This document shows, piece by piece, positions 59,157 through 64,000 of a stretch of 64,000 nucleotides of DNA. Below the pieces are notes generated by a model. The model was not told where the DNA came from. It saw only the letters and a list, made by a program, of their open reading frames with translations, and searched no databases. The stretch is from an uncultured Geobacter sp. GTDB lineage: Bacteria; Desulfobacterota; Desulfuromonadia; Geobacterales; Geobacteraceae. The DNA lies in assembly GCA_903925075.1 (NCBI GenBank), contig CAIYDQ010000095.1, positions 1 to 64,000 of the forward strand, written 5' to 3'. Made by a program: the position numbers and the translations under genes. Position 1 is the first letter of the stretch. Each line of letters starts with the position of its first letter.

Positions 59157-60119
59157 CTATATCTTGATTTTTATGATATTCCTGATCACCAATAAACCCA
59201 GCAACTGTAAGCATGCCGCGAATACCAATACGTATATTCCCATCGGCTCCTTGAACAGCGCCGATTCGTAGTCGGCATTGAGGAAGTTGAAGGCGACAAA
59301 GGCCACGATTGGCAGCACCCCCACAACGTACCCCGACATGCGCCCCTGCGCCGTGTAGACTTGGACCTGTCTGCGTATCCTGATCCGCTCTCTGATGGTG
59401 ACCGCCAGCTTATCCAGCACTTCAGAGAGGTTGCCGCCGATTTCCGAGTTGATGCCGATGACCGTGGTGAAAAATCTCAAGTCCAGGCTGTCTATCCTTT
59501 CGTTGAGGTTCGTCAAGGTGTCGGCCATTCTCAACCCCAGCAACTGCTGGTCGTATGCCATCTTGAAAAGCTCGCCGATTGGGGAGGGCATTTCCATTCC
59601 CACCAGTTGAATAGTGCTCGTGAAGGAGTGGCCGGCCCTCAGGGAGCGCGAAATCATGGACAAGGCATCGGGGAACAGTTCGGTGAATTTTTCTTTGCGC
59701 TGCTCGATTTTGAACTTTAAAAAGACGTCGGCGCACAACAACATGGCTGCAGCAGCCGACAGGCCCAATAACGCCGATTTGGTAACCATGATGGCGACTG
59801 CGGCGCAGGCAGTCGCCAGAGCCAAGGCGATCATGACGAAGACCGAAACGGTGATCTTGAGCCCTGCGTGGTCGAGCTTTTTGTCCAGATTGCGCGTAAC
59901 AGGGAGACGCGCGAACAGCCTGTCTGCCGGTTTGACCTCTCTGGTGATTTCCGCCCTCAACTCAGCCGGCAGCTCTTTTGCCCCGGACCTTGCCATGCGC
60001 TGCAGCCGCCTTTTTAACTCGGCTTTAGGCGAGGCGTTCCTTGCCACCATGGCCATGTAGATGGCAATGAAGAAGCAGAAAACGCAGAGGAATACGAGCG
60101 CCGCGATAGGGAGAAGCAC
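59157..60119 (-). CDS. tadB: Tad pilus inner-membrane platform protein TadB
   Basis: TadB is the paired platform protein. The 320-residue product has transmembrane segments near 3-22, 93-112, 115-132 and 262-312, and the T2SF core SRSLRAGHSFTSTIQLVGME with IGINSEIGGNLSEVLD. The start is a GTG with GAGGTAGCCG upstream. It is 10 bases after tadA. Confidence 0.92.
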   Translation of the reverse strand: MLLPIAALVFLCVFCFFIAIYMAMVARNASPKAELKRRLQRMARSGAKELPAELRAEITREVKPADRLFARLPVTRNLDKKLDHAGLKITVSVFVMIALALATACAAVAIMVTKSALLGLSAAAAMLLCADVFLKFKIEQRKEKFTELFPDALSMISRSLRAGHSFTSTIQLVGMEMPSPIGELFKMAYDQQLLGLRMADTLTNLNERIDSLDLRFFTTVIGINSEIGGNLSEVLDKLAVTIRERIRIRRQVQVYTAQGRMSGYVVGVLPIVAFVAFNFLNADYESALFKEPMGIYVLVFAACLQLLGLLVIRNIIKIKI

Positions 60120-60129
60120 CGGCTACCTC

Positions 60130-61437
60130 CTAATTCTCAAAAATACCGGGGGGAAGCTCATAACCGAAAACCTTGAAGCGCTGGGCGAATTGAGGTCTGA
60201 CCCCGGTGGCGCGGAATTGGCCGATGACTTTGCCTTCCGGGTCTATCCCTTTTTGGTCGTAGACGATCACGTCGTGCATGACGATGGTGTTTCCTTCCAT
60301 GCCGGTGATCTCGGAGAGCTTGACTATCTTGCGAGTGCCGTCGGAGAACCTGACTATCTGGATGACCAGGTTGATCGCCGAGGCTACCTGCTCCTTGATC
60401 GCCTTTTCCGGCAGTTCCAGCCCCGCCATGAGCACCATGGTTTCCAGCCGCGCCAGCGCGTCGCGGGTGGTGTTGGCGTGCACGGTGGAAAGCGAGCCGT
60501 CGTGCCCCGTGTTCATGGCTTGCAGCAGGTCGAGCGCCTCGCCGCCGCGCACCTCGCCGATGATGATCCGGTCCGGCCGCATCCTCAGGGCGTTTTTCAG
60601 CAGGTCGCGCTGGGTCACCTCGCCTTTCCCCTCGATGTTGGTCGGCCTGGTCTCAAGCCTCACCACGTGTTCCTGCTTCAGGTGGAGTTCGGCCGAGTCC
60701 TCGATGCTCACCACCCGTTCGCTTTGCGGTATGTACGCGGACAGGACGTTCAAAAGCGTGGTCTTGCCCGTTCCCGTGCCGCCCGAGATCAGGATGTTGA
60801 GCCTTGTTTGCACCGCTCCTTCCAAGAGCTCCGCCATTCTTTGGTCCAGCGTCCCGAGTTTGAGCAGGTCCGACATGCCGAGCGGTTCGCGTCCGAAGCG
60901 GCGTATGGAAAGCACGGGGCCGTCCAGGGCCAGCGGCGGGATGATCACGTTCACTCGGGAGCCGTCCGGGAGCCTGGCGTCGACATAGGGCGAGGACTCG
61001 TCGATCCTTCTGCCGACCTTGGAGACGATGCGCTCGATGATCTGCATCAGGTGCGCGTTGTCCCGGAAGCAGACGTCCGTCTTTTGCAGCTTGCCCGCCT
61101 TTTCTATGTAGACCTTGGAGTAGTTGTTCACCAGGATGTCGGAAATCTGGTAGTCGGCCAGTAGCGGCTCCAGCGGGCCGAGCCCGAAGGTTTCGTGCTG
61201 GATCTCCACGATCAGGCGGTCCCTCTCCATCTGGTTCAGGGGGATGCCTTCCCCGATGATCAGGCCTTCTATGACCGAGCGGATTTCTTTCAGCACTTCG
61301 CTGTTTCCCATCAAATCGATCTTCGCCAGATCGATCCTGTCAATCAGGCGGCGATGGATGCGAATCTTCATGTCCTGAAAGAATTCGTTGTCCGTTGCCT
61401 GTATGCTGGTAATTTTGAAGGGGTCACTGATGACCAT
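60130..61437 (-). CDS. tadA: Tad pilus assembly ATPase TadA/CpaF
   Basis: The motor ATPase of Flp pilus assembly. The 435-residue product has the Walker A box [13 protein letters not shown] (near 220), the Asp box, the Walker B-like [20 protein letters not shown] and the His box [12 protein letters not shown] of secretion ATPases. The ATG with AAAGGAGTGCAGC upstream is chosen. It is the third of the five Tad genes in the window. Confidence 0.94.
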   Translation of the reverse strand: MVISDPFKITSIQATDNEFFQDMKIRIHRRLIDRIDLAKIDLMGNSEVLKEIRSVIEGLIIGEGIPLNQMERDRLIVEIQHETFGLGPLEPLLADYQISDILVNNYSKVYIEKAGKLQKTDVCFRDNAHLMQIIERIVSKVGRRIDESSPYVDARLPDGSRVNVIIPPLALDGPVLSIRRFGREPLGMSDLLKLGTLDQRMAELLEGAVQTRLNILISGGTGTGKTTLLNVLSAYIPQSERVVSIEDSAELHLKQEHVVRLETRPTNIEGKGEVTQRDLLKNALRMRPDRIIIGEVRGGEALDLLQAMNTGHDGSLSTVHANTTRDALARLETMVLMAGLELPEKAIKEQVASAINLVIQIVRFSDGTRKIVKLSEITGMEGNTIVMHDVIVYDQKGIDPEGKVIGQFRATGVRPQFAQRFKVFGYELPPGIFEN

Positions 61438-61482
61438 GCTGCACTCCTTTGGCAACTATTCGGCGCATTTCACAGAGGAGGT

Positions 61483-61592
61483 CGAACACAAGGTTCGCCC
61501 CTACGAAGCAATCTCTCACTGAGGCGGGTGAACGCCAAGGTTCGCCCCTAGGGATCGCGGTGTCTGGCAGGGGCGAACCTTGTGTTCGCCCC
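61483..61592. repeat. Dispersed repeat family B, three partial copies
   Basis: GAACACAAGGTTCGCCCCTA (61484 onward) and GAACGCCAAGGTTCGCCCCT (61530 onward) are direct copies; GGGGCGAACCTTGTGTTCGC (61570 onward) is inverted. They relate to the unit at 28788. The group fills the gap between tadA and cpaE. Confidence 0.8.
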
Positions 61593-61607
61593 GAGCTGGC
61601 CCGGATG

Positions 61608-62732
61608 CTAATGTTTCACGCGCTCGGCCAGCCCCTGAATGGCCTTGCTGATCGGCGATCTGGGCAGCAGTTTCACCACCGGCATCCCCTTGTTGATGGA
61701 ATCGACCACGTCAGCGTACTCGTTGGGGATCGCCTGGTACACCGACCAGCCCAGCACCTTTTCCGCGTCCTTGATCTGGATATCCGACTTCGGCAGATAC
61801 CTGTTGATCACCAGCTTGACCCGGTCGCTGTTGAATCCTTTGCGCCCCATGGCGGTAAGGTAGCGCTTGGTGTTCTTCAGGGCGGGCAGGCTCAAGGTCG
61901 TGGTGAACAGGATCAGGTTGGAGCTGCCGAAGATGGCCAGATTGCACCCCGCCAGTTGTCCCACGCAATCGACCACCACGTAGCTGAAGGTCCCTCGCAG
62001 AAATTCCAGGATACGGCGCACCTGCTCCGGCGTAATCGACACGGCCTCGTCCACCTCGAGCGGCTCGGTCAGCACGAAGGGGCCGGAGGCATGGCGGGTC
62101 ATGACGCTCATCAGAAAGTTGGCGTCCAACCTCTCGATATTGGAGGTGACGCTGCTAAGGGTGTAGGTCGGATTGACGTTGAGGAAGGTGTTGACGTCGC
62201 CGGCGTCCAGATTCAGGTCCACCAAGGCTACCTTGGTCCCCTCCTCGGCGAGCGCCGCCGCAAGGTTCACCGCCACGGTGGTGGTGCCCATGCCGCCGAT
62301 CGGATTGTACACGGCGATGATCTCTCCGGCGGGGGTCTCCTCGGAGGGCGTTTTGAAGATAAAGCGGCCCACCTTCTGCAAGGATTGCTTGAGTTCCTCC
62401 TGCGCTATCGGGCGCAGCAGGTATTCGACCGCCCCCGCGCGCATCAGGGCCAGGATCCATTCGGAATTTTTTTCCGAGGAGCAGGCGATCACCGACACCA
62501 TCGGGTATTTCAAGGTGATGCATTGCACGTCCTTGATCCCTTGTTCGATTTCCTCGACTCCCAGGAACACCACGTTCGGCGCGTTCCTTTGCATGGCGCA
62601 GTCGCCGTCGGTGAAGCTGTCGACTGAACCTGCCAGCGATATGGAGTCGGAATAGGGCCTCAGGGTGGAAACGATGGAGTCCCCGGACAACTTGTCCTTG
62701 TCGATAACCAGTATGGAAAATTGAGAAGGCAT
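61608..62732 (-). CDS. cpaE: Tad pilus localisation ATPase CpaE/TadZ-like
   Basis: The 374-residue product has an N-terminal receiver-like domain (about 6-120; no conserved acceptor Asp: NVVFLGVEE) and a MinD/ParA-like ATPase domain with Walker A-like YNPIGGMGTTTVAVNLA, where the canonical Lys is replaced (GGMGTTT). Walker A' DLNLDAGD and B VVVDCVGQ are present. TadZ/CpaE proteins localise pilus machines to a pole. The ATG at 62732 was chosen; the frame opens earlier. Confidence 0.9.
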   Translation of the reverse strand: MPSQFSILVIDKDKLSGDSIVSTLRPYSDSISLAGSVDSFTDGDCAMQRNAPNVVFLGVEEIEQGIKDVQCITLKYPMVSVIACSSEKNSEWILALMRAGAVEYLLRPIAQEELKQSLQKVGRFIFKTPSEETPAGEIIAVYNPIGGMGTTTVAVNLAAALAEEGTKVALVDLNLDAGDVNTFLNVNPTYTLSSVTSNIERLDANFLMSVMTRHASGPFVLTEPLEVDEAVSITPEQVRRILEFLRGTFSYVVVDCVGQLAGCNLAIFGSSNLILFTTTLSLPALKNTKRYLTAMGRKGFNSDRVKLVINRYLPKSDIQIKDAEKVLGWSVYQAIPNEYADVVDSINKGMPVVKLLPRSPISKAIQGLAERVKH

Positions 62733-62850
62733 AGCTATCAGTCCCTTTGCTGCCAAGCTTACGTGCCGATCGGTTTGATCGAGGCGAACGTGTGTCAAAT
62801 TGTCCTTTGGTTGCTGGTTTCCTCTGTCTGCGGTTGGTTCTCCGGAGGGG

Positions 62851-64000
62851 TTATTTTTTCCCCAGCGGCACCCAGTCTAATTCAGCCGCTTCATCGGCGG
62901 TGAGCTTTCGGTCGGTAGGCAGGGGCGTTCTCACCCCCGGGGCGCTGGCCTGTATGATCTTGGGCGTGATGAAGAAGACCAGCTCTTTTTCGGTTAGGTC
63001 GTTTTGAGTCGAGCGGAACAGGGCGCCGAGAATCGGGATGTCGCCCAACATGGGTATCTTGGACATATTCCGGATCTGCTCTTCCTGAAGCAGACCTGCA
63101 AGGATCAGGCTTTCCCCATTGCGCAATTGCACACTGGTGTGGACGTCGCGCGTATCGATGATGGGGTAGCCGTTGACCGCCAGCGTGCCGGCGATGCTGC
63201 TCACCTCGGCGGGGTCAATCTTTATGTGGATCAGGCCGTTTTCCAGGACTTCCGGTTTGAATTTTAGCTTGATCCCCACAGTTTCGAAGACAATGGAACT
63301 GGTGGCCGCCCCTCCGGTGCTGATCAGCACGCTGTAGGGTATCCTGCTGCCGGCCAGGAAGTTTCCTTCCTCGCCGCTTTTCACCAGCAGGTTGGGTTCG
63401 GCGAGGATCTTCGCCAGGCCTTTGGTGCTCAGGGCCTGGAGCACCGCGCCGATCCCCGCCGGGAAGTAAGAGACTCCCGCCGAAAAGACATCCAGCGGGT
63501 CGAAAGAGCCCAACCCCGAGCCGGAGCCGACGATCCCCTTCATGCCGTTGGTTATGCTGTTGGTGCCAAGGGCCGATGAGGTGCTTGTGTTGCTGGGAGC
63601 TCCGGCCAGGTTGGTGAAACCTTCGGCCTTCGACCCCTTGACGACCGCGCTGATGCCGAGTTTTTTCAGGGAAGTCTTGTCCACTTGCGCGACCTTCACC
63701 TGGAGCAGCACTTGCAAGGGCGCGTCAATGCCGATGTGGTTCAGCACCTTGGCGGCGTAAGCCTTGGCGATCTCTTCGGCCTTCTTGGCGGTCAACTCGT
63801 TGGCCACCGTGCCGGAGAGGATGACGGTGTCCTTGGCATACTGCACCTTGATGGCGTCGCGCGGGGCGTACTCCCTGATCTGGGACTCGATGATCTCCTG
63901 GTCTCCCACCACCTGCACGTCGAAAAAGGTCGGCTTCTCGACGTTTTCTTCCCAGACGATCAAATTCGTTGAACCTATCTTTTTGCCGTTGATCAGCAAC
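62851..64000 (-). CDS. cpaC: Tad pilus secretin CpaC/RcpA (partial at the right edge)
   Basis: The visible 380 residues run from a BON-like domain (about 45-85) into the secretin core (about 90-365; AGSRIPYSVL, GIKLKFKPEVLENGLIHIKI, STQNDLTEKELVFFITPKII). It forms the outer-membrane ring of the pilus. The N-terminal part, with signal peptide and further N-domains, lies beyond the window. Stop codon at 62851. Confidence 0.9.
   Translation of the reverse strand, partial: LLINGKKIGSTNLIVWEENVEKPTFFDVQVVGDQEIIESQIREYAPRDAIKVQYAKDTVILSGTVANELTAKKAEEIAKAYAAKVLNHIGIDAPLQVLLQVKVAQVDKTSLKKLGISAVVKGSKAEGFTNLAGAPSNTSTSSALGTNSITNGMKGIVGSGSGLGSFDPLDVFSAGVSYFPAGIGAVLQALSTKGLAKILAEPNLLVKSGEEGNFLAGSRIPYSVLISTGGAATSSIVFETVGIKLKFKPEVLENGLIHIKIDPAEVSSIAGTLAVNGYPIIDTRDVHTSVQLRNGESLILAGLLQEEQIRNMSKIPMLGDIPILGALFRSTQNDLTEKELVFFITPKIIQASAPGVRTPLPTDRKLTADEAAELDWVPLGKK

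Overview
The window looks like a chromosomal segment of a GC-rich anaerobic, metal-reducing-type deltaproteobacterium (Geobacterales/Desulfuromonadota; genus not determined). Pointers are a selenocysteine formate dehydrogenase under a sigma-54 promoter, a dense chemosensory gene cluster, class I hydroxylamine reductase, radical SAM and U32 genes suited to anaerobic life, a Tad pilus locus, and many short palindromic repeats between genes. No transposase, phage gene, CRISPR array or tRNA was seen.

Layout. 1-137: 3' end of a 5S rRNA and a two-way terminator. 160-6303 (minus): formate dehydrogenase-N operon fdnG(Sec)-fdnH-fdnI-fdhE-mobA, with a SECIS hairpin and a -24/-12 promoter. 6567-9984 (plus): divergent sigma-54 response regulator and sensor kinase, its probable regulators. 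10140-14005: membrane-anchored unknown protein, LysR regulator, divergent methyltransferase and FlK-like thioesterase. 14006-14786: non-coding stretch with repeats and CCACA palindromes. 14787-27943: one chemosensory operon (double-module MCP, triple CheW, CheB, HEAT protein, CheR, CheY, CheA, STAS protein, CheY, membrane MCP, ParA-like ATPase, receiver plus PP2C phosphatase). Two genes in it look broken in this sequence: an in-frame TAA splits the CheW protein and a frameshift separates receiver from phosphatase.

27973-32675: cyclic-nucleotide-binding protein, K+ channel-like protein, pirin, alpha/beta hydrolase, CYTH phosphatase. 32798-39730: candidate biosynthetic locus (two B12-type radical SAM proteins, exported protein, methyltransferase, U32 protein, type III polyketide synthase). 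40037-46246: pseudo-receiver, a 57-residue protein, polyphosphate kinase, Cys-rich small protein, NlpC/P60 lipoprotein, OsmC protein. 46493-51129: hydroxylamine reductase, TAXI-type binding protein, MFS transporter. 51327-64000 (all minus): Tad/Flp pilus genes cpaC(partial)-cpaE-tadA-tadB-tadC, a 27-residue membrane miniprotein, an Ig-repeat lipoprotein, an outer-membrane barrel, a DUF192 protein, a GT-C-like membrane protein and a Pro-Ala-rich TonB-like protein.

How the parts fit. The formate operon carries its enzyme, its maturation factors and its probable regulators. The chemosensory cluster has two CheY proteins, a STAS protein, a ParA and a PP2C phosphatase, which suggests an output other than a simple flagellar motor. 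The polyketide synthase locus combines ring formation (type III PKS), methylation and a U32 protein of a superfamily that includes oxygen-independent hydroxylases; an anaerobic route to an alkylated phenol or quinone is my main functional hypothesis. Calls are from reading the sequence only; no database search was run.
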